Shown in pieces: positions 43,712-52,762 of a stretch of DNA of 64,000 nucleotides. How positions within the stretch are numbered: the stretch's first letter is position 1; each line of letters opens with the position of its first letter. Below the pieces are notes generated by a model. It ran no database searches, was not told where the DNA came from, and was given only the letters and a program-made list of their open reading frames with translations. Position numbers and translations under genes: made by a program. Origin of the DNA: Nocardioides piscis (GTDB lineage: Bacteria; Actinomycetota; Actinomycetes; Propionibacteriales; Nocardioidaceae); assembly GCF_011300215.1 (NCBI RefSeq), contig NZ_CP049866.1:1860001-1924000 (forward strand), read 5' to 3'.

Positions 43712-44110
43712 ATGGCAACCCAACCGAACCGGATCGTCGCCGCGCTCGTGGCCCTTCTCGCCACGGCCGCGCTGAGCGCCTGTGGCGACGACTCCGAGGT
43801 GGCTCCGACGACGCGCGAGTCGGCGTCGGACTCGCCGTCGGTGTCATCCAGCGAGTCACCCCTCCCCGACGGTGCGATCCCCGAGTGCGCCGACGTGTGG
43901 GTCGACGGGGCGACGCTGCCCAAGGACTACACGGCCTGCACCAGCGACGGTGAGACCGTCAAGCCGGTCAAGCGCACGTGCGGCTTCGGAGCCAAGCTGC
44001 TCGAGCACGACGGCCGCTACTTCGCGATGCTGGGCAAGCCGATCTCGGACGCGGGCGACCTCGAGACCAACGACGACTACCAGCAGCTGCTGAGCAGCTG
44101 CCAGGCCTGA
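43712..44110 (+). CDS. Small putative lipoprotein, unknown
   Basis: 132 aa. The signal sequence ends L-S-A-C (Cys 24), followed by an S/T-rich linker and a small domain with Cys in P-E-C-A-D-V-W, Y-T-A-C-T-S-D-G, R-T-C-G-F-G and S-S-C-Q-A. This is a probable two-disulfide extracytoplasmic domain. TACCAT (43699-43704) ends seven bases before ATG. Not recognised further. Confidence 0.7.
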   Translation: MATQPNRIVAALVALLATAALSACGDDSEVAPTTRESASDSPSVSSSESPLPDGAIPECADVWVDGATLPKDYTACTSDGETVKPVKRTCGFGAKLLEHDGRYFAMLGKPISDAGDLETNDDYQQLLSSCQA

Positions 44111-44188
44111 CGACAACCGATCATCGCCGGGCGGCATCTCAGCAGGAACGAGCACGCCCGAGTTCACAGCAAAGGGACAAGTCACCTC

Positions 44189-45616
44189 ATGAAGTCACGC
44201 ATGACCATCACGGTCGCAGCCTCGGTCCTGGCGGTCGTCGCACCGCTGACCGCCCTCTCGACCCAGGCCAACGCCTCGCAGGCGAGCGGCGTGCTGTCCA
44301 AGCCCACGTCCACGACCACCGCAGCTCCTGTCCTGGCGTCGCCGACAGCTTCCGAGACGACCCCGCCGCCCGCCACGCCCACGGCGACCCCCTCCGAGGA
44401 GGAGACGCAGTCGACGAGCAAGTGGGAGCCCAAGGCGGGGGTGCGGTTCAACGAGCCGCGTCAGGCCGAGAAGTCGCACAAGATCAACCGCTACATCCGC
44501 AACGCCATCGCCAACAGCCCGAAGGGCTCGAAGATCCGGCTCGTGACCTGGAACTACAGCAACGCGCTCTTCGTCAACGACGTGATCGCAGCGCACAAGC
44601 GCGGGGTGAGCGTGCAGATCATCATGGCCAACGGCCTGGCCAAGGGTCAGGGACCGGGGAGCTACTACCCCCGCACCCGTGACGCGCTGGCCAAGGGCAA
44701 CAAGAAGCGCGCCGACGACATGGTCAGCTGGTTCCGCACCTGCAAGAACTCCTGCCGCGGCAAGGAGGGCATCCAGCACGGCAAGTTCTTCATGTTCAGC
44801 CACACCGGCGGTCGCAACAACGTCGTCATGTCGACCTCCGCCAACCTGACCGATGCTGCCGCCTACGTCCAGTGGAACGACCTGCTGACCGTCATGGAGC
44901 GCCCGGTCACCTGGGCTCACTACGAGAAGATCTTCAAGCAGATGTCGCGCGACAAGCCGGTGAAGAAGGCGTTCTACAAGTTCACCGACGGTCCCTACGA
45001 GGGCTGGTTCTTCCCCAACATGGGCAAGCTGCGCAACTACAACGTGCTGCGCATGCTCGACAAGGTCAAGTGCAAGGGCGCGGTCGGCGAGGCCGGCAGG
45101 AACGGCCACACGGTGATCCGGGTCTCGCAGGCCGTCTTCAACGGACGACCCGGCTCGGCCGTCTCCGGCAGGCTCAAGGGTCTCCACGAGCGCGGCTGTC
45201 GGATCAAGATCGTCTATGGCGTCCTCAACAACCTGTCGCGCTCCAACCTGGAGGACATCCCGCGCAGGACGATCCTCGAGGACACCAACGACGACGGTTA
45301 TGTCGACCGCTACATCCACATGAAGGCACTGACCATCTCGGGCAACTACGACGGCAAGCGCGCTTCGCACATCGTCTACCAGGGCAGCGCCAACTGGTCG
45401 GGCATGAGCACCCTCTCCGACGAGCAGGGCTTCATCATCCGCAGCAAGAAGCTGGAGCAGAAGTACTCGCGCTTCATCAACTACCTCTTCAAGAACCCGC
45501 CGCCCCAGGGCGAGGACCTCACCAAGGAGATCATCCTGCGCCAGCGGGCCGGCTTCGACCCGTTCGCCCAGGTCCGCGACGAGATGGGCATGGGCCGGAT
45601 GACGCCGGCCCCCTGA
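44189..45616 (+). CDS. Secreted phospholipase D-like protein
   Basis: 475 aa. A Sec signal peptide is followed by a T/P/S-rich linker to residue 80. Two HxK motifs with the usual downstream residues are present: H197-x-K199 with S-A-N-L-T-D, and H377-x-K379 with G-S-A-N-W-S-G. This is a paired PLD active site. Substrate could be phospholipid or nucleic acid. Lys/Arg-rich composition suits nucleic-acid or anionic lipid binding. It precedes a secreted EEP-domain protein. Confidence 0.87.
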   Translation: MKSRMTITVAASVLAVVAPLTALSTQANASQASGVLSKPTSTTTAAPVLASPTASETTPPPATPTATPSEEETQSTSKWEPKAGVRFNEPRQAEKSHKINRYIRNAIANSPKGSKIRLVTWNYSNALFVNDVIAAHKRGVSVQIIMANGLAKGQGPGSYYPRTRDALAKGNKKRADDMVSWFRTCKNSCRGKEGIQHGKFFMFSHTGGRNNVVMSTSANLTDAAAYVQWNDLLTVMERPVTWAHYEKIFKQMSRDKPVKKAFYKFTDGPYEGWFFPNMGKLRNYNVLRMLDKVKCKGAVGEAGRNGHTVIRVSQAVFNGRPGSAVSGRLKGLHERGCRIKIVYGVLNNLSRSNLEDIPRRTILEDTNDDGYVDRYIHMKALTISGNYDGKRASHIVYQGSANWSGMSTLSDEQGFIIRSKKLEQKYSRFINYLFKNPPPQGEDLTKEIILRQRAGFDPFAQVRDEMGMGRMTPAP

Positions 45617-45651
45617 TCCCGCTCGTCCGACCTGATCGGCAACCAATCCAG

Positions 45652-45695
45652 GACCTCGTGCGTCCCCTCCCTTGCAGGGTCGGGACCACGAGGTC
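45652..45695 (+). terminator. Long hairpin downstream of the PLD-like gene
   Basis: GACCTCGTG pairs with CACGAGGTC, and inside it GTCCC pairs with GGGAC, with a one-base bulge. The loop is 15 nt. No T-run follows, so termination would be of the hairpin-only kind; a regulatory role is possible. Confidence 0.55.
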
Positions 45696-45781
45696 TGCTG
45701 GCTCCTGTGACGAATGTGTTCTAACGTGACTGGTGTTGCTGGTGACACCTGTCGTCCGTGCCGTCTACCCCGGAGGTCGCC

Positions 45782-47706
45782 ATGAAGGCGTACATCGCCC
45801 TCATCGCCCTGCTCGCGAGCCTGCTGACCCCGGTTGCCGGTGCAGTCGCCCTCACCCCGACGACCACCGCCCCGAGCGCACCCGCAGCGCGGGCCTCCTC
45901 CTCGGGGGCACCCTCTCGGCCGGTGGTGAGCACGGGTGCCGCCTGCCAGGTGACGGCTCGCTGCTGTGCTGGGGACGCGACCAGTACGGCCAGCTGGGCG
46001 ACGGCAAGGTCGGCCCCGACGTGAGCGCTCCGCAGGCGGTGCGCGGCGGCAAGAAGTGGCGCTCGGTCTCGTCGGGTGGTGCCTCGACGTGCGGGATCAA
46101 GAACAGCGGCAAGCTGTTCTGCTGGGGCCTCAACCACCGTGGACAGATCGGTGACGGGAGCACGAAGGTCCGGGCCAAGCCCGTCGTCGTGTCGAAGAAG
46201 ACCAAGTGGAAGAGCGTCGACGCGAGCTGGTTCAACACCTGCGCCATCACCAGCAAGAAGAAGCTCTTCTGCTGGGGCGACAACGCCGCCAGCCAGCTCG
46301 GCCCCAAGACCAGGGCAAAGCAGTCCCCCAAGCCCGTGAAGCTCCCCGGCGGTCGCTGGACCACCGTCTCGGTCGGCAGCCGCTTCGTGTGCGGCACCAA
46401 GACCGACGGCTCACTGCGGTGCTGGGGCGGCAACCTGTTCGGCCAGCTCGGGACCGGCTCGTATGCCGGGAAGTCGCGCCCGGTCCGGATCGGTGGCTCG
46501 ACCAGCTGGGCGGAGGTCTCGACCTCCTGGACCCACACGTGTGCGCGATCGACCGCCGGCGCCGTCCAGTGCTGGGGCCGCAACACCTACGGCGCGCTCG
46601 GCAACGGCAACGTCACCACCACCCCGAGCCCGCAGACCGTGCTGGGCAACCACAAGGCAGTCGACCTGGCCACCTTCGAGGGCGGCTCCTGCCTGCTCGA
46701 CGACAAGGGTCAGGCGTGGTGCTGGGGCAACAACGCCTACGGCCTGATCGGTGACGGCAGCGTCCCCTTCACGGCCGAGCCCGTCGCCGGGCCGAGCGGT
46801 CTCACCGAGATCGAGGGCGGCTGGCGACACGTCTGCGGCCTCACCGCCACCGGCTCGACCTGCTGGGGCGCCAACGACCGCGCCCAGCTCGGCAACGGCA
46901 CCCTGACCAGCAGCCCGTCCCCCCTCGAGGTCGAGCCCCTCCCCGCGCCCGACCCCGCCGGTGCCACGGACTTCCGGATCGCCACCGTCAACGCCCTGGG
47001 CAACGGTCACACCCGCCCCTACGCCCACGACGACGCCTTCGCGCCGGCGACCACGCGGATGAGCTGGCTGGCCGACCAGCTCGACAACAGCGCGATCGAC
47101 ATCATGGGCCTGCAGGAGCCCAACTCCGACCAGATGTTCCACTTCCTCAAGGCCGCACGCGGCACCTGGGACGTGTGGCCCCGGCCCGAGTCGGGCGACG
47201 ACGCGGTCGAGGCCCCGCTGGCCTGGCGCACGAGCGTGTGGGAGGCGGTCGAGAAGACCACGCTGACCACGCAGTTCATCAGCAAGGAGCTGCCGCGTCC
47301 GCTGGTCAGGCTGCGTCACCGGATCACCGGCAAGGAGATCTGGGTGCTGAACGTCCACAACGCCCCGTGGGACTACCAGTTCAAGCGGGACAAGGCGACG
47401 CGGGTGCAGCTCGCCAAGATCAACGAGCTGCGCGCCACGGGTGTGCCGGTGTTCTACATCGGTGACATGAACGAGAAGCGCACGCTGCTGTGCAACGTGC
47501 TCAAGAAGACCGACCTCGTCAGCCCGTACGGCGGTTCCTACGACCCGGTCACCAAGCGCTGCACCAACCCACCCAGCCGGATGCGGGTGGACTGGATCTT
47601 CGGGTCACCGGAGGCGGCGTACAGCAACTTCGAATACACCCGACCGCCGTTGCTGAGCCTCGTCACCGACCACAACATGGCGCTGGTCGACGTACGCCTG
47701 CCCTAG
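45782..47706 (+). CDS. Secreted RCC1-repeat / endonuclease-exonuclease-phosphatase fusion, frame broken near the signal peptide
   Basis: The signal peptide (M-K-A-Y-I-A-L-I-A-L-L-A-S-L-L-T-P-V-A-G-A) is in one frame and the mature protein in another. The frames meet at G5 (45904-45908), where one extra G gives S-S-S-G-G-T-L-S-A-G-G-E-H and a 641-aa protein. Seven RCC1-type blades follow (C-W-G-x-N-x-x-G-Q-L-G-x-G). A C-terminal EEP domain has G-L-Q-E-P-N-S, V-H-N-A-P, I-G-D-M-N-E, R-V-D-W-I-F-G-S and D-H-N-M. It is predicted to be an extracellular nuclease or phosphodiesterase carried on a beta-propeller. Start set at 45782 after a GGAGG site. Confidence 0.82.
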
Positions 47707-47787
47707 CCCGGCAGTCCGCTCGATAGGCTCCACCCGCACGTCACGCAGCGGCGGGGCCAAGAGCAGTCGAGCAGGAAGGGGAATGAC

Positions 47788-48855
47788 GTGGCAGAGCGCG
47801 TCGTCCTCCACATCGGCTCGATGAAGTCGGGCACGAGCTTCATCCAGAACGTCCTGGGCAACAACCGCGAGGCGCTGGCCCAGCACGGCATCACGTTCGC
47901 CGGCGAGCGCTGGCGAGACCAGGTCGCCGCGGTGCAGGACCTGATCGCCCACGGCGGGCCCCGCCAGGCCGCTCTCGACCCTGAGGGGCCCTGGCAGTCG
48001 CTGGTCGACGAGATCAATGCCACGCCGGGCACCGCGGTCGTCTCGATGGAGTTCCTGGCTCCCCGGGTGACGCGCAAGATCGAGATCATCCGCGACGGGC
48101 TGCAGGGACGGCTCGAGGTCGTGCTGACCGGGCGTGACCTTGCCCGCAACCTCGCGGCCATGTGGCTGGAGTCGGTGCAGAACGGGTCGGCTGTGACCTG
48201 GGACGACTACCTCGCCGCCGTACGCTCCGAGGACGGCAAGTCGCCCGTCGCCCGCAACTTCTGGAACCACCAGGGCCTGGCTGCGATCGCGCGGCGCTGG
48301 AGCGACGTGGTGGGCGCTGAGCACTTCACCCTGATGACGGTGCCGCCGAAGGGCGCGCCCAGCGACCTGTTGTGGCAGCGGTTCGCAACCGTGCTGCAGC
48401 TCGACCCGGACGCCTTCGAGCTCGACGTCCGGGCCAACCGGTCGATTGGGCTCGCGACCGCACTGACGCTGCGTCAGCTCAACGAGCTGCTCGGACGCGG
48501 TGGCACGCCCGCGGCCGACCACAAGTTCTATGACCTCCTCGTCAAGCACCTGCTGGCCAAGCGCAGCCTGGCCGCCCGGGCGGGCGAGCCGACCCTGGGG
48601 GTGGACGAGCGCTGGGTGATGAAGCGGGGAGCGGCCGAGGTGACGGCCCTGCGCAAGCAGGGGCACCGTGTGATCGGCGACCTCGACGAGCTCCAGCCCC
48701 GACCCGTGCGCGGCATCCATCCCGACCAGGTCTCCACCCAGACCCAGCTGGAGGCGGCGATGGACGGGCTGACCCGGATGACCGAGCTGAGCATGGAGCG
48801 CGAGGCGATGCACCGGCAGCGGTTGCGCCGCGCGAAGAAGCGGAGGAAGGCATGA
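47788..48855 (+). CDS. Sulfotransferase-like P-loop protein 1
   Basis: 355 aa. The N-terminal V-L-H-I-G-S-M-K-S-G-T-S-F (residues 6-18) is a PAPS-binding 5'-phosphosulfate loop. V-V-L-T-G-R-D-L-A-R-N-L-A-A-M-W fits the 3'-phosphate region. The C-terminus is Arg/Lys-rich. It is inferred to transfer sulfate to an exported glycan or lipid, but could use another donor. GTG start follows AGGAAGGGG. The stop overlaps the glycosyltransferase start (ATGA). TAGGCT (47724-47729) gives a 50-nt leader. Confidence 0.75.
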   Translation: MAERVVLHIGSMKSGTSFIQNVLGNNREALAQHGITFAGERWRDQVAAVQDLIAHGGPRQAALDPEGPWQSLVDEINATPGTAVVSMEFLAPRVTRKIEIIRDGLQGRLEVVLTGRDLARNLAAMWLESVQNGSAVTWDDYLAAVRSEDGKSPVARNFWNHQGLAAIARRWSDVVGAEHFTLMTVPPKGAPSDLLWQRFATVLQLDPDAFELDVRANRSIGLATALTLRQLNELLGRGGTPAADHKFYDLLVKHLLAKRSLAARAGEPTLGVDERWVMKRGAAEVTALRKQGHRVIGDLDELQPRPVRGIHPDQVSTQTQLEAAMDGLTRMTELSMEREAMHRQRLRRAKKRRKA

Positions 48856-49754
48856 GCCCCACCGACGGTCCGTCCCCTGCGGACCTTCCCCAGGTCGCGG
48901 TGATCACGATGGCACGCGACGAGGGGCCGATGCTGCGTCGGTGGGTGGAGCACTACTCCCGCGAGGTCGGCGCGCACAACCTCGTCGTCGTCGACGACAA
49001 CAGCACCGACGGCTCGACCGACGACCTGCCCTGCCCGGTTCTGCGCATCCCGCCGCTGACCAAGAAGTCGTTCGAGCCGGCACGCATGGGCCTGCTCGGC
49101 GGGCTCTCGGCCGGTCTGCTCGAGGCCTATGACGCTGCGATCTTCTGCGACGTCGACGAGTTCATCGTCGCCGATCCCAAGGTCCACGCGTCCCTGCGCC
49201 ACTTCGTGGCGGCTCGTCCCGGCCGACAGGCCGTCGGGGTGATGGGTCTCAACCTCGTCCACGACGTGACCCGCGAGCCCGCGCTCGTCGAGGGTGAGCC
49301 GATCCTGGGCCAGCGCCAGCTGGCCAAGTTCCTGCCGCTGATGTGCAAGCCGTCGCTGAAGTGGGAGCCCGCCAACTGGGCCCTGGCCTCCCACGGCATC
49401 CGGTGCCCGTTCGAGGTGGACCCCGAGCTGTTCATGTTCCACATGAAGTTCGCCGACCGCGACCACCTCAAGGCCGTGGCCGACCGGCGGCACGAGATGT
49501 TCCGCACCGACGGTCGCGCCGCCAAGACGAGCTGGGAGCGCAGCGGCGGCGACATGGTCAACCTGCTCGACGAGATCACCGCCGAGATCGACCACGACGC
49601 CATCAAGCCGTTCGGGCCGCCCCTGAAGAAGCTGCCGGGCATCGTGGAGCAGTCGGCGCCGGACGTATGGCGAGCGGTGGGCGGCGGCCAGGTCCAGGCC
49701 ATGCGCAACCGGCCGTTCGTGCGCGTCCCGGACCGGTTCCTCGGCCGGGTGTGA
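48852..49754 (+). CDS. Glycosyltransferase family 2-like (GT92-type)
   Basis: 300 aa. Q-V-A-V-I-T-M-A-R-D-E-G-P-M-L-R-R-W-V-E-H-Y and L-V-V-V-D-D-N-S-T-D-G-S form the nucleotide-binding part. The metal motif is C-D-V-D-E-F-I, with later F-M-F-H-M-K-F. These fit GT2/GT92 enzymes acting on surface glycans. It is translationally coupled to the first sulfotransferase-like gene, so it probably builds the glycan that the transferase modifies. Donor sugar unknown. Confidence 0.82.
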   Translation: MSPTDGPSPADLPQVAVITMARDEGPMLRRWVEHYSREVGAHNLVVVDDNSTDGSTDDLPCPVLRIPPLTKKSFEPARMGLLGGLSAGLLEAYDAAIFCDVDEFIVADPKVHASLRHFVAARPGRQAVGVMGLNLVHDVTREPALVEGEPILGQRQLAKFLPLMCKPSLKWEPANWALASHGIRCPFEVDPELFMFHMKFADRDHLKAVADRRHEMFRTDGRAAKTSWERSGGDMVNLLDEITAEIDHDAIKPFGPPLKKLPGIVEQSAPDVWRAVGGGQVQAMRNRPFVRVPDRFLGRV

Positions 49755-49761
49755 TGCGCTC

Positions 49762-51351
49762 ATGGCTCGTGCTGGGCTGAGCGACGTCCGCATCGACGAC
49801 GACGGACTGCGGTTCACCGCGGTCGACGACGTCCTGTGCAACGTGGGCTTCGACGGTCGACGGATCTGGTCGTTCTGGTCGCTGCGCGACAGCGTCGCCG
49901 ACGACGGCGACGACGCGGGGGCGGCTGCGCGGCGCGTGGCGTGGCCCGAGCGGCTCACGATGCACCTCGTCGGGGTCACGCGGCTCACCCTCACCCTCGG
50001 CGACGGGGACGTCGTCGTCGACGAGGAGGTGCGCTTCGGTGACGAAGACCGGCGCCTGACCGTGGTCGGCCGCGACGGGGCGCTGCTCGGCATCGACATG
50101 TATGGCCGGCTCGTCAAGACGTTCGAGACCAAGGACGAGGCCGAGCTCACGCCGCTGCTCGACGCGCTGGAGACGGTGCTCGACCTCCTCCATGACCAGG
50201 GACTGGCCGCCTTCCCGGCCTACGGCACCCTGCTCGGAGCGGTCCGCGAGGGGACCTTCCTGGGCCACGACAACGACGCCGACGTCGGCTATGTCAGCGA
50301 GCACACCCACCCGATCGACGTGATCGGTGAGTCCCACCGGGTTCAGCGCGCCATGGAGCGCCAGGGCTATGCGACGAGCCGGCACAGCGGTGCGGCGTTC
50401 AAGATCGACGTCCCCGACGCCGACGGCTCGGTGCGGGGGCTGGACGTCTTCGGCGGCTTCTTCTCCGAGGGACACCTCGCGCTGCTGGGTGAGATCTGGG
50501 CGCCGTACGAGCGCGAGTGGATCTTCCCGCTCGGCACGGTCACCCTCGACGGCCGCGTGCTGCCGGCACCGGCCGACCCGGAGCGGCTGCTCGTCGAGAC
50601 CTATGGGCCCGGCTGGCGGGTCCCCGACCCGGCGTTCCGCTACGAGAAGGACCCGGCCGTCCAGCGGCGCTTCGACGAGTGGTTCCGCGGCACCCGGCTC
50701 CACCGTGCCGCCTGGGACCACCGTTACGGGCTGGCCCGGCTGCTCCCGCCCTACCAGCCGCCCCACGACATCTCCCGCGTCCTCCACGAGCGCGAGGACC
50801 CGGACGCCTGGGTGCTCGACGTGGGGTGCGGCCGCGGGCGCGACGGTCGCTGGCTCGCCAAGCAGGGCCGCGCGTGCGTCGGGCTCGACTATTCCGGGGT
50901 GGCGATGCAGTTCGTGGCCGCCAAGGCCGCTGCCAACGACTGGCCGCTCGAGCTGCGCACGATGAACCTGCTCGAGCTGCGACACGTGCTGGCCTGGGGT
51001 GCCAAGCTCGCCGCGCGGTCCGGACCGCGGACCGTGCTGGCCCGGCACGTCATCGACTCCACCTCGCCCTACGGCGTGGACAACTTCTGGCGGCTGGTGT
51101 CGATGGTGCTGCGGCCGGGGGAGCGGGTGCACCTGGAGTTCCTGACCGAGGAGATCGTCGACGACGACGGGCGGCCGCCACTCGTGGTGCCGCTGCTCGT
51201 CGAGGACGTGGTGGCGGACGTCGAGCGCCGCGGTGGCCGGGTCACCGGACGGACCGACCTGGTCGGTCAACCGATCGACTACGGCTATGGGGAAGAGTTG
51301 TCCCAGGGCAAGCAGTGGCGGTCGTGCCGCCTGGAGGTGGAGTGGCAATGA
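49762..51351 (+). CDS. LicD-like nucleotidyltransferase/methyltransferase fusion
   Basis: 529 aa in three parts. Residues 1-120 are a beta-rich domain of unknown type. A LicD-type core follows (Y154-G-T-L-L-G-A-V-R-E-G, D170-N-D-A-D-V), which in LicD proteins attaches phosphocholine or related groups to surface polysaccharides. From about residue 350 a class I SAM methyltransferase begins (V-L-D-V-G-C-G-R-G-R-D-G, then L-D-Y-S-G-V-A). A single chain could transfer and then methylate a substituent. ATG is 7 nt after the preceding stop; the stop overlaps the next gene. Confidence 0.8.
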   Translation: MARAGLSDVRIDDDGLRFTAVDDVLCNVGFDGRRIWSFWSLRDSVADDGDDAGAAARRVAWPERLTMHLVGVTRLTLTLGDGDVVVDEEVRFGDEDRRLTVVGRDGALLGIDMYGRLVKTFETKDEAELTPLLDALETVLDLLHDQGLAAFPAYGTLLGAVREGTFLGHDNDADVGYVSEHTHPIDVIGESHRVQRAMERQGYATSRHSGAAFKIDVPDADGSVRGLDVFGGFFSEGHLALLGEIWAPYEREWIFPLGTVTLDGRVLPAPADPERLLVETYGPGWRVPDPAFRYEKDPAVQRRFDEWFRGTRLHRAAWDHRYGLARLLPPYQPPHDISRVLHEREDPDAWVLDVGCGRGRDGRWLAKQGRACVGLDYSGVAMQFVAAKAAANDWPLELRTMNLLELRHVLAWGAKLAARSGPRTVLARHVIDSTSPYGVDNFWRLVSMVLRPGERVHLEFLTEEIVDDDGRPPLVVPLLVEDVVADVERRGGRVTGRTDLVGQPIDYGYGEELSQGKQWRSCRLEVEWQ

Positions 51352-51542
51352 GGAGTTCTCGCAAGGACCTCGAGGAGCGCGTGCGCGAGCTCGAGGAGCA
51401 GGTGGCCGCGCTGAGCGCCCGAGTGGAGGAGGGGGCGGTGCTGCACCAGCGGTTCGCCGAGCTCCTCGACGTGGTGACCGAGCTGCTGCCGGGCGCCGAC
51501 CAGTCGAAGGTCGAGCGATACGTCGACGAGCTGGGCTCCTAG
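51348..51542 (+). CDS. DUF6752-like small coiled-coil protein
   Basis: 64 aa, almost wholly a heptad coiled coil (L-E-E-R-V-R-E-L-E-E-Q-V-A-A-L-S-A-R-V-E), then L-L-D-V-V-T-E-L-L-P-G. The start overlaps the fusion gene stop (ATGA), and the end is 4 nt before the next sulfotransferase-like gene. Similar short coiled coils occur beside surface-glycan transferases in actinobacteria. It may tether cluster enzymes; this is inference. Confidence 0.75.
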   Translation: MRSSRKDLEERVRELEEQVAALSARVEEGAVLHQRFAELLDVVTELLPGADQSKVERYVDELGS

Positions 51543-51546
51543 GCGC

Positions 51547-52629
51547 ATGGCTCGTCGCGTCTTCGTCCACATCGGGCTGCCGAAGACCGGCACGTCCTAC
51601 CTCCAGGCCATCGCCTGGCCCGGTCGTGCACGGCTCCGTGACGCCGGCGTCCTGCTCCCGGGCGCGCGCAAGAGCGACCACCTGTTCGCCTCGATGATCG
51701 TGCGCGACGACCCGGGCGTCAGCCGGCGCGGTCCGGGCGCGGCGCAGGCGTGGGACCGGATCCTGGCGGACACCGCCGCCTGGGACGGCGACGTGCTGAT
51801 CAGCCATGAGTTCTTCTGCGCCGCCTCGCATCTGCAGGCGCAGCGGATGGTCGACCAGCTGGCTCCGGCCGAGGTCCACCTGGTCGTCACCACCCGTGAC
51901 TCCCTGGGGCTCCTCGCCAGCAGCTGGCAGGAGTCGTTGAAGAACAAGTCGACCACGCCCCTCGCCGACTACGGCCGGGGCGAGTCCGACGATCCCCGCG
52001 CCGTGTGGGACTGGCGTGCCCTCGACCTGGGGCTCGTGCTCGACCGCTGGTCGCCGACGCTGCCGCCGGAGCGACTCCACCTGATCGCGCCCCCGCCGGC
52101 CGGTGCACCTCGCGAGGAGCTGTGGACCAGGCTCTGCGGGATCCTCGGCATCGCGCCCGACACCTGCGACACCTCGCAGGGCTTCGCCAACGCCTCGATG
52201 GGGGTGGTGGAGGCAGAGACGATGCGCCGGATCAACGAACGGCTGCGCGGCTTCAACACCGCCCGGGCCCGCGGGGTCTGGCTCCGGTCGTTCCTCGCCG
52301 ACTCCATGCTGGTGCCGCGCGGCGGCGAGCGCTTCTGGCCGGCTCCCGACCAGGTCGCGGATGCGCGAAGACGAGGGGCGCGTGCGGTCGCGAAGATCCG
52401 CGCATCGGCATACGACGTGATCGGGGACGTGGACCTGCTGCTGGTCCCCGACGAGCTCCCGGAGCGCCGGCATCCCGACTCGGTGACCGACGCCGAGGTC
52501 GCCGACGTGGCGCTCGACCTGACGGCCTCCCTGCTGGGTGAGCTGCAACGTCGCGCCGACCGCGGTCAGCGCCGACCCGAGCCCGTCCCACGTCGGACAA
52601 GGCTCATGCAGGCACTGCGCGGCCGCTGA
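51547..52629 (+). CDS. Sulfotransferase-like P-loop protein 2
   Basis: 360 aa. V-F-V-H-I-G-L-P-K-T-G-T-S-Y-L-Q (residues 5-20) is a clear 5'-phosphosulfate loop. V-V-T-T-R-D-S-L-G-L-L-A-S-S-W-Q is the 3'-phosphate segment. The central I-S-H-E-F-F-C may carry the acceptor-side base. Of the three paralogues this one best matches the canonical P-K-T-G-T-T/S loop. It ends the cluster transcribed from 47.7 kb. Acceptor unknown. Confidence 0.78.
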   Translation: MARRVFVHIGLPKTGTSYLQAIAWPGRARLRDAGVLLPGARKSDHLFASMIVRDDPGVSRRGPGAAQAWDRILADTAAWDGDVLISHEFFCAASHLQAQRMVDQLAPAEVHLVVTTRDSLGLLASSWQESLKNKSTTPLADYGRGESDDPRAVWDWRALDLGLVLDRWSPTLPPERLHLIAPPPAGAPREELWTRLCGILGIAPDTCDTSQGFANASMGVVEAETMRRINERLRGFNTARARGVWLRSFLADSMLVPRGGERFWPAPDQVADARRRGARAVAKIRASAYDVIGDVDLLLVPDELPERRHPDSVTDAEVADVALDLTASLLGELQRRADRGQRRPEPVPRRTRLMQALRGR

Positions 52630-52762
52630 CCGCCGCCGGTCGGGGCCGTGTGGGCCGGGGCCGTGTGAGAACTCTCATTGTGGTCCGAGGGGCGGCCGGT
52701 CGACGTACGCGCCTAAACTCCGCGATAACCACGACGCTGCTTGACGAACGAAGGGACGCCTG

